From Paradevosia shaoguanensis (GTDB taxonomy: Bacteria; Pseudomonadota; Alphaproteobacteria; Rhizobiales; Devosiaceae), in assembly GCF_016801025.1 (NCBI RefSeq), contig NZ_CP068983.1, positions 1,178,001-1,242,000 on the forward strand: a stretch of 64,000 nt of DNA, written 5' to 3'. The notes under the pieces are model-generated. The model was not told the origin of the DNA. It saw only the letters and a program-made list of their open reading frames with translations, and made no database searches. The position numbers and the translations under genes were made by a program. Shown in pieces: positions 19,089 to 26,385 of this stretch (position 1 is the stretch's first letter; each line of letters starts with the position of its first letter).

Positions 19089-19706
19089 ATGTCCGCCACC
19101 CGCACCTTGCCCCGTGTCACCTACGTCCTTGCCGAGCGCCATGAAGCTCTCTGGCTTCGGCTCAAAGCGCTGATCGATCAGGTGGCTGCCACAGCCCATC
19201 GTCATCCCGACAAGCCAGTGACTGCCCAGACGCGCAATGTGGCGGAGGCGCTCCTCGGGGAGGCGCGGGTGTTTCTGCCGCGTGGGGCGCGGGAGAGATT
19301 GCCCACGGCGGCGCCCGATTGGGGCGGGTTGCTCACCCAGCTCGGACAGGTGCTGGCGCAGATGGAGGCCTATGAGGCCCAGAATACCGGCTGGGACCAG
19401 GCCAGCGGAGCGCGGGTCTGGCGGTCGGCGCATGATACGTTTCCGGTGCGCCGGCTGGCGCCCAGGATCGTCGTCAAGCATCCATCGGTTTCCGCGCCGC
19501 GCCAGCCCGACATCACCAAGGAGCTCGGCAAGATGATGAAAGGCCGGTTCCACGCCGAATACCAGCGCGGCTTCGAAGATGGCCAGAAGGCGGCGCGCAC
19601 CGAGCGGCTCAGGACCGAGCAGGCGGAGCAGGATCGGCTCGACGAGGAAATGGAGGCGGATCTGCTCTTTCGAAAAACTTATCCCCGTATTCGCGGCCTC
19701 GACTAG
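19089..19706 (+). CDS. Hypothetical protein (205 aa)
   Basis: Unrecognised cytoplasmic protein. It starts MSATRTLPRVTYVLAERHEA with an AAGGAGAG ribosome-binding site, which decides between this ATG and an earlier in-frame one. The middle is Trp- and Ala-rich. The C-terminal third (about residues 155-195, FEDGQKAARTERLRTEQAEQ onward) is a charged helix that may form a coiled coil. No membrane segment or signal peptide is seen. Confidence 0.65.
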   Translation: MSATRTLPRVTYVLAERHEALWLRLKALIDQVAATAHRHPDKPVTAQTRNVAEALLGEARVFLPRGARERLPTAAPDWGGLLTQLGQVLAQMEAYEAQNTGWDQASGARVWRSAHDTFPVRRLAPRIVVKHPSVSAPRQPDITKELGKMMKGRFHAEYQRGFEDGQKAARTERLRTEQAEQDRLDEEMEADLLFRKTYPRIRGLD

Positions 19707-20020
19707 ACTGGTTGCATTCCTTTCGCGCGGGGCGGACTGCAGAGCGACCAGTTGCGGAGGGGACAGCCGGGCGTGCGGGGGCGTCGCTTCCCCTGCATGG
19801 GTCCATGGGACGCCGCTCGAATCCGGGGCTCGACGATCAAGCCTGCCGGAATGGAGCCGCGATGATCAGGTCCTCAAAATCCCGGCGCCCCGAGGCGGCA
19901 TCCGTCTCACTTTTTATCACTACCCATCGGGGCGAATGCCGCCTCGGGGCCCGCTCCACTTCCCTTACCCGCGCCGGGGTCTCCGGCAGCGGTTGACAAG
20001 CTTGGCTGCATTCTATATTT
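19707..20020. other. Gene-free stretch upstream of the ArsR operon
   Basis: Between 19707 and the ArsR promoter I see no convincing gene. Short frames are present on both strands but lack a ribosome-binding site and read as low-complexity Arg/Ser/Pro translations. The only clear signals are the promoter and operator described next. Confidence 0.5.
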
Positions 20021-20051
20021 AACAATTACGTTAATTAACATAGACGTTAAT
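19993..20051 (+). promoter_or_regulatory. Promoter and likely ArsR operator
   Basis: A -35-like TTGACA at 19993-19998 is followed after 15 bp by TATATT (20014-20019). Just downstream are two direct copies of ACGTTAAT (20028-20035 and 20044-20051) and a perfect 10-bp palindrome GTTAATTAAC (20030-20039). The second copy ends 1 bp before the ATG. AT-rich repeats at the start of an arsR gene are typical autorepression sites. No ribosome-binding site is visible in this leader. Confidence 0.65.
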
Positions 20052-20052
20052 C

Positions 20053-20397
20053 ATGCAGGACAATCTCACCACCACATTCGCGGCGTTGGCCGACCCCACG
20101 CGGCGGGCGATCCTGGCGCGGCTGGCGACGGGGGAGGCGACGGTCAACGAGCTTGCCGAGCCCTTCGATATCAGCCTGCCGGCGATCTCGCGGCATCTCA
20201 AGGTCCTGGAGACGGCCGGGCTCATCACCAGGGGGCGCGAGGCGCAGTGGCGGCCGTGCCGGCTCGATGCGGCCCCGCTCAAGGAAGTGGCGGGCTGGGT
20301 CAACCATTACCGCATCTTCTGGGAAGGCGGGTTCGGCAAGATGGACGATTACCTCACGCAATTGCAGAAGGGAGATGACAATGGCTCGATCAGCTGA
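20053..20397 (+). CDS. ArsR-family transcriptional repressor
   Basis: A 114-aa winged-helix repressor. The recognition helix region is VNELAEPFDISLPAISRHLK, followed by VLETAGLITRGREAQ. It lacks the Cys pair of metal-sensing ArsR proteins, so it is probably not metal-responsive. Genes of this type are commonly paired with an AHSA1-domain protein, as here: the two frames overlap by 17 bp. It probably represses its own operon through the repeats over its start. Confidence 0.9.
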   Translation: MQDNLTTTFAALADPTRRAILARLATGEATVNELAEPFDISLPAISRHLKVLETAGLITRGREAQWRPCRLDAAPLKEVAGWVNHYRIFWEGGFGKMDDYLTQLQKGDDNGSIS

Positions 20398-20848
20398 GCT
20401 GCGCGACGACGAACTGCTCATCGACAAGATGTTCGATGCTCCAGCCGCACTGGTGTTCCGTCTCTGGTCCGATCCCGCACATTTCGTGCGTTGGTGGGGT
20501 CCGAAGGGCTTCACCTGCCCCTCCGCCAAGCTCGATTTCCGCGTCGGCGGGCATTGGGAGGCCGCCATCCTCTCGCCCGACTGGCCGCCCGATTCCATGG
20601 CCGGTGTCTATCGCGAGATCGTGCCCAACGAACGGCTGGTCTTCACCTTCAAGTGGGCCCATGAGGGTGCCATCGAAACGCTGGTGACCGTCACCTGGCG
20701 CGAGGAGGGCGGACGAACGCGCCAGTCCTTCCACCAGACCCCGTTCACCAGCGTAGAGGAGCGCGACAGCCATGTCGGCGGCTGGACCGAATGCCTCGAC
20801 AAGGAAAAGGCCTATGTCGAGGCGCTTGCCGGGACCGAGGCGGCCTGA
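20381..20848 (+). CDS. SRPBCC/AHSA1-domain protein
   Basis: A 155-aa protein of the START/Bet v1 superfamily, subgroup AHSA1. It has the entry DKMFDAPAALVFRLWSDPAH, the motif VRWWGPKGFTC and the C-terminal GGWTECLDKEKAYVEAL. The fold makes a hydrophobic pocket; the ligand is unknown. Its ATG lies within the end of arsR, with GGAG a few bases before it. It starts MARSAELRDDELLIDKMF. Confidence 0.9.
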   Translation: MARSAELRDDELLIDKMFDAPAALVFRLWSDPAHFVRWWGPKGFTCPSAKLDFRVGGHWEAAILSPDWPPDSMAGVYREIVPNERLVFTFKWAHEGAIETLVTVTWREEGGRTRQSFHQTPFTSVEERDSHVGGWTECLDKEKAYVEALAGTEAA

Positions 20849-20911
20849 TCATCCTTGCGACGCGCAGGGGCGGGCGTCTAGTGTGCGCCCTCCCTGTTCG
20901 ACGGAATGCCT

Positions 20912-21205
20912 ATGACCGACGCCAAGCCCAAACTCTCGATCACCTATTGCACGCAGTGCAACTGGCTGCTGCGCTCCGCCTGGATGGCGCAGGAAGTGCT
21001 CTCCACCTATTCGCTGGAAATGGGCGAGGTAACGCTCATTCCTGGCACTGGTGGCATATTCGAGATCCGGCTCGATGGTGAACTGGTCTGGGAGCGCAAG
21101 CGGGACGGCGGGTTCCCCGACGTCAAGGCGTTAAAGCAGATCGTGCGGGACAAGATCGATCCGCAGCGCGACCTCGGCCATATCGATCGGGACAGCCACG
21201 CATAA
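20912..21205 (+). CDS. SelT/SelW/SelH (Rdx) family redox protein
   Basis: A 97-aa thioredoxin-like protein with the CxxC motif in ITYCTQCNWLLRSAWMAQE. The family Cys is at the second position where eukaryotic relatives may have selenocysteine; here both are ordinary Cys. It ends GHIDRDSHA. I prefer the ATG at 20912 because GGA lies 6 bp before it, whereas the ATG at 20906 has the box too close. Function is unproven in bacteria. Confidence 0.87.
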   Translation: MTDAKPKLSITYCTQCNWLLRSAWMAQEVLSTYSLEMGEVTLIPGTGGIFEIRLDGELVWERKRDGGFPDVKALKQIVRDKIDPQRDLGHIDRDSHA

Positions 21206-21306
21206 ACTGCACCCTTTCCAAATTGCGCAAAGGTAGTAACACTTTGCCAGATGTAACCGGTGAGCGGCACCGAGTCGCTTCACCCAGTCATGGGAAAGAG
21301 GGCCTC

Positions 21307-21708
21307 ATGCCGCATGTCTTCAAGATCGTCGCCGCCAAGGCTGGCGAATACCGCGTCCAATTCGTCTACAATTCCGAAGTGATCTTCTGGACGGAAAACT
21401 ACAAGTCCAAGGCCAGCGCCAAGAACGCTATCGCCTCGATGCAGAAGAATGGTCCGGAAGCCGGCGTGGTCGACCTTTCGGCCGGCGAGTCCGGCAAGGG
21501 CTATCGCTTCGAAATCGAGCAGGCCAAGAATGGCGAGCACTTCGTTCGCTTCCGCGCCCGGAACGGCGAGATCATGTCGCGGACCGAAACCTATTCCTCC
21601 AAGGCCAGCGCCAAGAACGCCATCGACTCGCTCAAGAAGAACGGGCCCAAGGCCGAGACGGTCGATGAAAGCCTTGCGGCCAAGCCGGCTGCCGCCGCCA
21701 AGAAATAG
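21307..21708 (+). CDS. YegP-family (DUF1508) protein with two repeats
   Basis: A 133-aa protein made of two DUF1508 modules of about 48 residues. The first has YNSEVIFWTENYKSKASAKN, the second RNGEIMSRTETYSSKASAKN; both are followed by the KNGP motif. The C-terminus is a Lys/Ala tail. E. coli YegP has the same two-module layout and is of unknown function. The ATG at 21307 follows GGAAAGAGGG. A GCGAACCGC hairpin follows the stop. Confidence 0.87.
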   Translation: MPHVFKIVAAKAGEYRVQFVYNSEVIFWTENYKSKASAKNAIASMQKNGPEAGVVDLSAGESGKGYRFEIEQAKNGEHFVRFRARNGEIMSRTETYSSKASAKNAIDSLKKNGPKAETVDESLAAKPAAAAKK

Positions 21709-21728
21709 CCACCCGGCTTCCGCCTCCA

Positions 21729-21749
21729 GCGAACCGCGACGCGGTTCGC
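21729..21749 (+). terminator. Possible terminator hairpin after the YegP-like gene
   Basis: A perfect 9-bp stem, GCGAACCGC / GCGGTTCGC, with a 3-nt loop, 20 bp after the stop codon. It is followed by TTATCC rather than a clean T run, so termination efficiency is uncertain. Confidence 0.5.
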
Positions 21750-21957
21750 TTATCCTCCTCACCGCCAGCCGGGCGATAATCGCCGCAACGGGCACGGTGC
21801 CGGTTTCTCTCCCGGGCTGGAAGCTTTGACGCCTTTTGGCGTCCGGGCGAGCAAGGCGTTACCCGATTAGCAGTTCACCTGCCGGCTCTTTGTGCACTAA
21901 TGTCCGACCTTGGGGGCGCCACGCGGCGCCGCGTCAAGACACGGAGATTGCCGCCTC

Positions 21958-22755
21958 ATGAAACTGATTTCCTCTCTCGTTCTCGCGACGGCCCTGGCCA
22001 TCGGCCTTGCCGCGCCGGCTGGCGCGCAGACCCTGCCGGACCTTCAGGGCCGCACCATCCGCGCCGTTACCGAAAACGCCTATGTGCCGCTCAACTTCGT
22101 GGATCCGAAGACGGGCGAGAGCGTGGGGTTCGAATACGATCTCTTCAACGAGATCGGCAAGCGCCTCAACGCCCAGGTCGAGTGGAACCTTTCGAGCTGG
22201 GACGTGATGATCCAGGCGGTCAAGGACGGCCAGTTCGATGTCGGCATGGATGGCATCACCATCAATCCCGAGCGCTCCGAGCAGATCGACTTCACCGATT
22301 CCTACCTCACCAGCCAGCAGTTCATGCTCGTGCGCGCCGATGAAAGCCGCTTCGCCGATGCCAAGAGCTTCGCTGCCGACAAGGACCTGCTGGTGGGCGC
22401 CCAGGCCGGCACCACCAATTTCTACGTTGCCGTCTATTCGGTGCTCGATGGCGACGAGGCCAATCCGCGCATCAAGCTCTTCGATACGTTCGGCGCCTCC
22501 GTGCAGGCGCTCAAGTCGGGCGACGTCGATACCGTGCTCATGGACCAGAGCTCGGCTGCCGGCTATATCGGCGCCAATCCGGGCGCCTTCAAATCGCTCG
22601 ACGAGGCGCTGGGCACCGAGAGCTTCGGCTTCATCCTTCAGAAGGGGTCGGACCTGCGCGAGCCGATCAATGCGGCGCTGGCCACGATCCTTGCCGACGG
22701 CACGCTCGACAAGCTCAAGCAGAAATGGTTCTACGAGTATAACGCCGCTCAATAA
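21958..22755 (+). CDS. Polar amino-acid ABC transporter substrate-binding protein (SBP family 3)
   Basis: Periplasmic binding protein of 265 aa. It begins with a signal peptide ([24 protein letters not shown]). The family-3 pattern includes [55 protein letters not shown] and [14 protein letters not shown]. It delivers an amino acid, possibly basic or polar, to the permease encoded 57 bp downstream. No ATPase gene is adjacent. Confidence 0.92.
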   Translation: MKLISSLVLATALAIGLAAPAGAQTLPDLQGRTIRAVTENAYVPLNFVDPKTGESVGFEYDLFNEIGKRLNAQVEWNLSSWDVMIQAVKDGQFDVGMDGITINPERSEQIDFTDSYLTSQQFMLVRADESRFADAKSFAADKDLLVGAQAGTTNFYVAVYSVLDGDEANPRIKLFDTFGASVQALKSGDVDTVLMDQSSAAGYIGANPGAFKSLDEALGTESFGFILQKGSDLREPINAALATILADGTLDKLKQKWFYEYNAAQ

Positions 22756-22770
22756 GCTGCGCGCGCCATT

Positions 22771-22803
22771 GGGGGCTCGCGGCATTTTCCCCCGCGAGTT
22801 CCC
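22771..22803 (+). other. Hairpin between binding-protein and permease genes
   Basis: GGGGGCTCGCGG at 22771-22782 pairs with CCGCGAGTTCCC at 22792-22803 in RNA, a 12-bp stem with two G-U pairs. It lies between the stop of the binding-protein gene and the permease start, and may stabilise the upstream mRNA segment. Confidence 0.65.
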
Positions 22804-22812
22804 GTATCAAGC

Positions 22813-23631
22813 ATGTCCCCTCCGCATCCCCCCAATCGCCGCCGTGAAATTCCCTGGTGGCTGCTGGCGATCGCTCTTCTCGGCATCCTGACCTTCTGGC
22901 AGATCGTGGCCGACGAGGGCATGCGCACCATCTTCAATGCGCTCTCGGCCGGCATCATCACCACGCTCTGGGTGACAGGCGTCGCCTTTATCCTCGCCTC
23001 GCTCCTCGGGCTTATCGTAGCCATGGCGCGGACATCGCGCTTCAGGGTGGCGCGGGAAGTGGCGACTTTCTATGTCGAGATCGTTCGGGGCGTACCGCTG
23101 CTCGTGGTGCTGTTCTACGTCGCCTTTGTCGGCGCGCCGGCAATGGTGGATGGCGCCAACTGGCTCCTTGCACCCTTCATCGAGCAGGGCTGGTTGCCCA
23201 AGGTCACGGTGCGCAATTTCGATTTCACCTGGCGCGCCATCGTGGCGCTGACGGTCTGCTACTCGGCCTTTCTCGCCGAAATCTTCCGCGCCGGCATCGA
23301 GTCGGTCGACCGTGGCCAGCACGAGGCGGCCTGGGCGCTCGGGCTCTCGCGCTGGCACACGTTCCGGTTCATCACCTTCCCGCAGGCCTTCCGCACGATC
23401 CTGCCGCCCTACGGCAATGACTTCGTGTCGATGATCAAGGATTCCGCCCTCGTCTCGGCCCTTGGCGTCCAGGACATCACGCAGTTGGGCAAGGTCTATT
23501 CCTCGAGTACGTTCAAGTTCTTCGAGACCTACAATATCGTGGCATTCCTCTATCTCACGATGACGATCTCACTCTCCCTGCTGGTACGGCTGGCCGAGCG
23601 CCGGCTCAAGCGGCAGGATCACGACAGGTAG
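22813..23631 (+). CDS. Polar amino-acid ABC transporter permease (His/Glu/Gln/Arg type)
   Basis: Inner-membrane permease of 272 aa. The family motif is present: FYVEIVRGVPLLVVLFYVAF, and the EAA loop appears as GIESVDRGQHEAAWALGLSR followed by FPQAFRTILPPYGNDFVSMI. There are five to six membrane segments; the first begins at about residue 15 after a short basic N-terminus. A single permease would form a homodimer. The matching ATPase is not nearby and must come from elsewhere. Confidence 0.92.
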   Translation: MSPPHPPNRRREIPWWLLAIALLGILTFWQIVADEGMRTIFNALSAGIITTLWVTGVAFILASLLGLIVAMARTSRFRVAREVATFYVEIVRGVPLLVVLFYVAFVGAPAMVDGANWLLAPFIEQGWLPKVTVRNFDFTWRAIVALTVCYSAFLAEIFRAGIESVDRGQHEAAWALGLSRWHTFRFITFPQAFRTILPPYGNDFVSMIKDSALVSALGVQDITQLGKVYSSSTFKFFETYNIVAFLYLTMTISLSLLVRLAERRLKRQDHDR

Positions 23632-23718
23632 TTTTTTGCCCAGCATGCTTGTGATGGGGCGCAGGCTGCACCACATCACGGCGCGTCACACCCTCCAAGC
23701 GGATTGGAACCAAGGCCG

Positions 23719-24291
23719 ATGCTCAAGACCCTCGCCCGTTTCGCTCTCCCCGTCGTGCTCGTGGCCGCGCTTGCCGCGTGCTCGAAGCCCGACAACCAGC
23801 AGGCCGTCGGCAAGGTTGGTGTCGACTGGACCGGCAATGACATCGCCGTCGAGGCCGTCGCCGACCCGGAGGTCAAGGGTGTCGTGTGCCACGTGGCCTA
23901 TTTCAGCCGCAGCCTCATCGACCGGCTGCAGCAGGGCAACTGGTTCGAGGATCCGTCCTATTCGGCGCTCGATTGCGCCGCCAGCGGCCCGATCACGGTC
24001 GGCAACATCGCCATGGGCGGCGGCGGCGAAGAGATCTTCAAGCAGAACCGCAGCCTCATCTGGAAGAGCCTGCGCGTCACCCGCATCTACGACGCAGCCA
24101 ATAATTCCCTGGTCTATCTCGCCCATGCCCGCGAGCTGCAGCTCGGCTCGGGCAAGATGTCGCTATCGGTCATCCCGCTCAACGGCGAGAACGTGACGTG
24201 GACGAACGGAAAGCCGCCATCTGCGAACGGCAATGCAGTGGGCGGAAACACTGCTGGCACGAATACGACAACGACCGGCGGCCAGATCTAG
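23719..24291 (+). CDS. CreA-family lipoprotein
   Basis: A 190-aa protein with a lipoprotein signal peptide: lipobox LAAC with Cys at about residue 21 after MLKTLARFALPVVLVAA. The body matches E. coli CreA (DUF of unknown function): AVADPEVKGVVCHVAYFSR, then the second Cys in LDCAASGPI, IFKQNRSLIWKSLRVTRIYD and LVYLAHARELQ. The two Cys probably form a disulfide. The tail is a Gly/Thr/Asn-rich low-complexity segment. The ATG at 23719 gives a proper signal peptide. In E. coli creA sits with the CreBC system; no such genes are here. Confidence 0.82.
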   Translation: MLKTLARFALPVVLVAALAACSKPDNQQAVGKVGVDWTGNDIAVEAVADPEVKGVVCHVAYFSRSLIDRLQQGNWFEDPSYSALDCAASGPITVGNIAMGGGGEEIFKQNRSLIWKSLRVTRIYDAANNSLVYLAHARELQLGSGKMSLSVIPLNGENVTWTNGKPPSANGNAVGGNTAGTNTTTTGGQI

Positions 24292-24300
24292 GGGCCGCTC

Positions 24301-25230
24301 CTACCGCACCGTGTGCAGTCTCAGCACGATGTCCTGGTCGTAGTTTCCGAACCCCCGGCCGAAGATATTCACCCCGCCCGGATGTCTGGCATCTTCCTTG
24401 ACGCCGATACGCAGGCGGATGGAATGGTGGGTCTGGACGTCGAGATCCTTGAGCGAAACAGGGGAAATCTTGACCCCGTCAACATAGGTGCCCGAATGGG
24501 TCACCTTCCAGCTCTTGAGCTTGCCGTATTGGCTGCCCTTGAGCTTCCACCAGTCGGGCGTATAGACACCTCGCTTGTCGCCAAAATCGCCCGGCGACGT
24601 CCAGGTGCCGACGTCCTTGCCGTTGATGGCGACGGTGATGTCGGACGGCCAGTTGGCCGCCGTACCGGGGACTTCCGAGGAGAGCTCCATCGAGAATTCG
24701 ATGGCCTCGATCTCGTTCTGCGCCAGCTTGGCATTGTTGGGGAACTGGTACTCGACATAGCCGCGCGTGAACCAGATGAGCCCGGCCTTCATGCGCTCCG
24801 GATCCAGGAACGTGTCGGGCACGTCCAGCAGCCCGATTATGCCCTCGGTCGAGCAGAGCCCGCAGGGCGCGGAGACTTCGCAGCTCGTATAGAGCCCGAG
24901 CGGCATCGCCACTTCGATCGCGTTCGCCTTGGCGTGCTGGATGTCTTCCTTGAACATCACCAGCACTTCATCGAACGTCGAATGGCAGATCTTCTGGTTG
25001 CCCTTGCGCGCCTTCTGCGTCTCGGTGCGGATCAGCCCCGCCTCTTCCAGGATCTGGACATTGGAGGAGACCGTCGATTGCGGCAGCGAGAGCGCCTCGG
25101 CGATGTCGTTGACATTGAGCGGTCCGCGTACGTGCAGGAGCTTGAGGATCCGGACACGGACGGCCGAAGCCAGGCCGCGAAGGACATCCAGCCCCTCCTC
25201 GGGGTCGACCACCAGGAAATTGCGGCTCAT
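24301..25230 (-). CDS. ArsR-type regulator with a large C-terminal domain
   Basis: A 309-aa protein. Residues about 10-90 are an ArsR winged helix (VLRGLASAVRVRILKLLHVR, then SLPQSTVSSNVQILEEAGLI). The remaining 210 residues form an added domain containing a Cys cluster (SCEVSAPCGLC) and a beta-rich end with YTPDWWKLKGSQYGKLKSW and GGVNIFGRGFGNYDQDIVLR. The last part looks like a carbohydrate-binding or jelly-roll fold, suggesting a sugar-sensing regulator; such proteins are known beside sugar transporters. I chose the ATG giving MSRNFLVVDPEEG. No transporter is adjacent here. Confidence 0.78.
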   Translation of the reverse strand: MSRNFLVVDPEEGLDVLRGLASAVRVRILKLLHVRGPLNVNDIAEALSLPQSTVSSNVQILEEAGLIRTETQKARKGNQKICHSTFDEVLVMFKEDIQHAKANAIEVAMPLGLYTSCEVSAPCGLCSTEGIIGLLDVPDTFLDPERMKAGLIWFTRGYVEYQFPNNAKLAQNEIEAIEFSMELSSEVPGTAANWPSDITVAINGKDVGTWTSPGDFGDKRGVYTPDWWKLKGSQYGKLKSWKVTHSGTYVDGVKISPVSLKDLDVQTHHSIRLRIGVKEDARHPGGVNIFGRGFGNYDQDIVLRLHTVR

Positions 25231-25502
25231 GATTGCTCGTCTTGATGCGGCTTGGTGCAAACGAAGAAGGTGAGTGAGTGCTGTGTCTATCAGGTTATCG
25301 GATTTATTCAAACGCCCAGCGCCATCCCTTGCCGGGATGACGGCAATTGCGCGGGTCCGGAGCCTCTTGGAACGCCTTGGTCCGGCCGGCTGGCAAAAGA
25401 CAAAAAGATTTCACTCCCTCAATCTACTAACGCGGGGTATCAAACCGATATCATTGGCTAAATGATCAGGCTGCGGCGCTCCGCGGTTCGAAAGGAAGAA
25501 AC

Positions 25503-26138
25503 ATGGCAATTCTGATTGGCGACGTCGCCCCGGATTTCGAAGCTGAAACCACCGAAGGCCACATTCGCTTTTACGATTACATCGACGGCCATTGGGCTGT
25601 GCTGTTCAGCCACCCGAAGAACTTCACGCCGGTCTGCACGACCGAGCTGGGCTATACCGCCAAGCTCAAGCCCGAATTCGACAAGCGCGGTGTAAAGGTC
25701 CTTGGCCTTTCGGTCGACAAGCTCCAGGACCATGCCGGCTGGGCCGCAGACATCAAGGAAACCCAGGGCACGGCCCTCAATTTCCCGCTGATCGCCGATA
25801 CCGATGGCTCGATCGCCCGCAAATACGACATGATCCATCCCAATGCCGATAATTCGCTGACCGTGCGCTCGGTCTTCGTCATCGGGCCGGACAAGAAGGT
25901 CAAGCTCAAGATCGAGTATCCGGCCTCGACCGGCCGCAACTTCGATGAAGTGCTGCGCGTCATCGACAGCCTTCAGCTCACCGCGAAGCATTCGGTGGCC
26001 ACCCCGGTCAACTGGAAGCAGGGCGAGGACGTCATCATCGCCTCCTCCGTCTCGGACGATGCCGCCAAGGAAAAGTTCCCGAACGGCTGGAAGGCCCCCA
26101 AGCCATACCTGCGCATCGTGCCCCAGCCGCGCGGCTGA
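25503..26138 (+). CDS. One-Cys peroxiredoxin (Prx6/AhpC-TSA family)
   Basis: Thiol peroxidase reducing H2O2 and organic hydroperoxides, 211 aa, cytoplasmic. The catalytic motif is FSHPKNFTPVCTTELG with the peroxidatic Cys at about residue 47. The Prx6-type C-terminal domain follows (TPVNWKQGEDVIIASSVSDD and PKPYLRIVPQP). No resolving Cys is present, consistent with the one-Cys class. A GGAAGAA ribosome-binding site precedes the ATG. A strong terminator follows the stop. Confidence 0.95.
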   Translation: MAILIGDVAPDFEAETTEGHIRFYDYIDGHWAVLFSHPKNFTPVCTTELGYTAKLKPEFDKRGVKVLGLSVDKLQDHAGWAADIKETQGTALNFPLIADTDGSIARKYDMIHPNADNSLTVRSVFVIGPDKKVKLKIEYPASTGRNFDEVLRVIDSLQLTAKHSVATPVNWKQGEDVIIASSVSDDAAKEKFPNGWKAPKPYLRIVPQPRG

Positions 26139-26172
26139 TCAGGCACGGGGTTTTCTCCTAACCCAGACTGCG

Positions 26173-26203
26173 GGGCGGCCCATCGCGGCCGCCCTTTGTT
26201 TTT
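26173..26203 (+). terminator. Rho-independent terminator after the peroxiredoxin gene
   Basis: GGGCGGCC at 26173-26180 pairs with GGCCGCCC at 26187-26194, loop of 6 nt, followed by TTTGTTTTT. This is a classical intrinsic terminator 34 bp after the stop codon. Confidence 0.85.
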
Positions 26204-26385
26204 GCCGCTTCAACGCTTTCTTGATGTCCCGCGCGTAAGACCGAAGCGTCTCGGGAAGGCCGGTTGGGGGCTTACGCAACGGCGCTTCGTCCGCTGCGCT
26301 CACCAAATCGCAATCTTATCCTCCTGCGGGACGACCGGTGCCAGAATGCACCGGCAGAAGCGACGCAAGAGAACGAGGCGAGGCA

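Noticed and set aside
21340-21690. Internal repeats at the DNA level suggestive of a repeat array
   Set aside because: They reflect the two DUF1508 modules of one protein; there is no regular repeat-spacer pattern. No CRISPR array was seen anywhere in the window.
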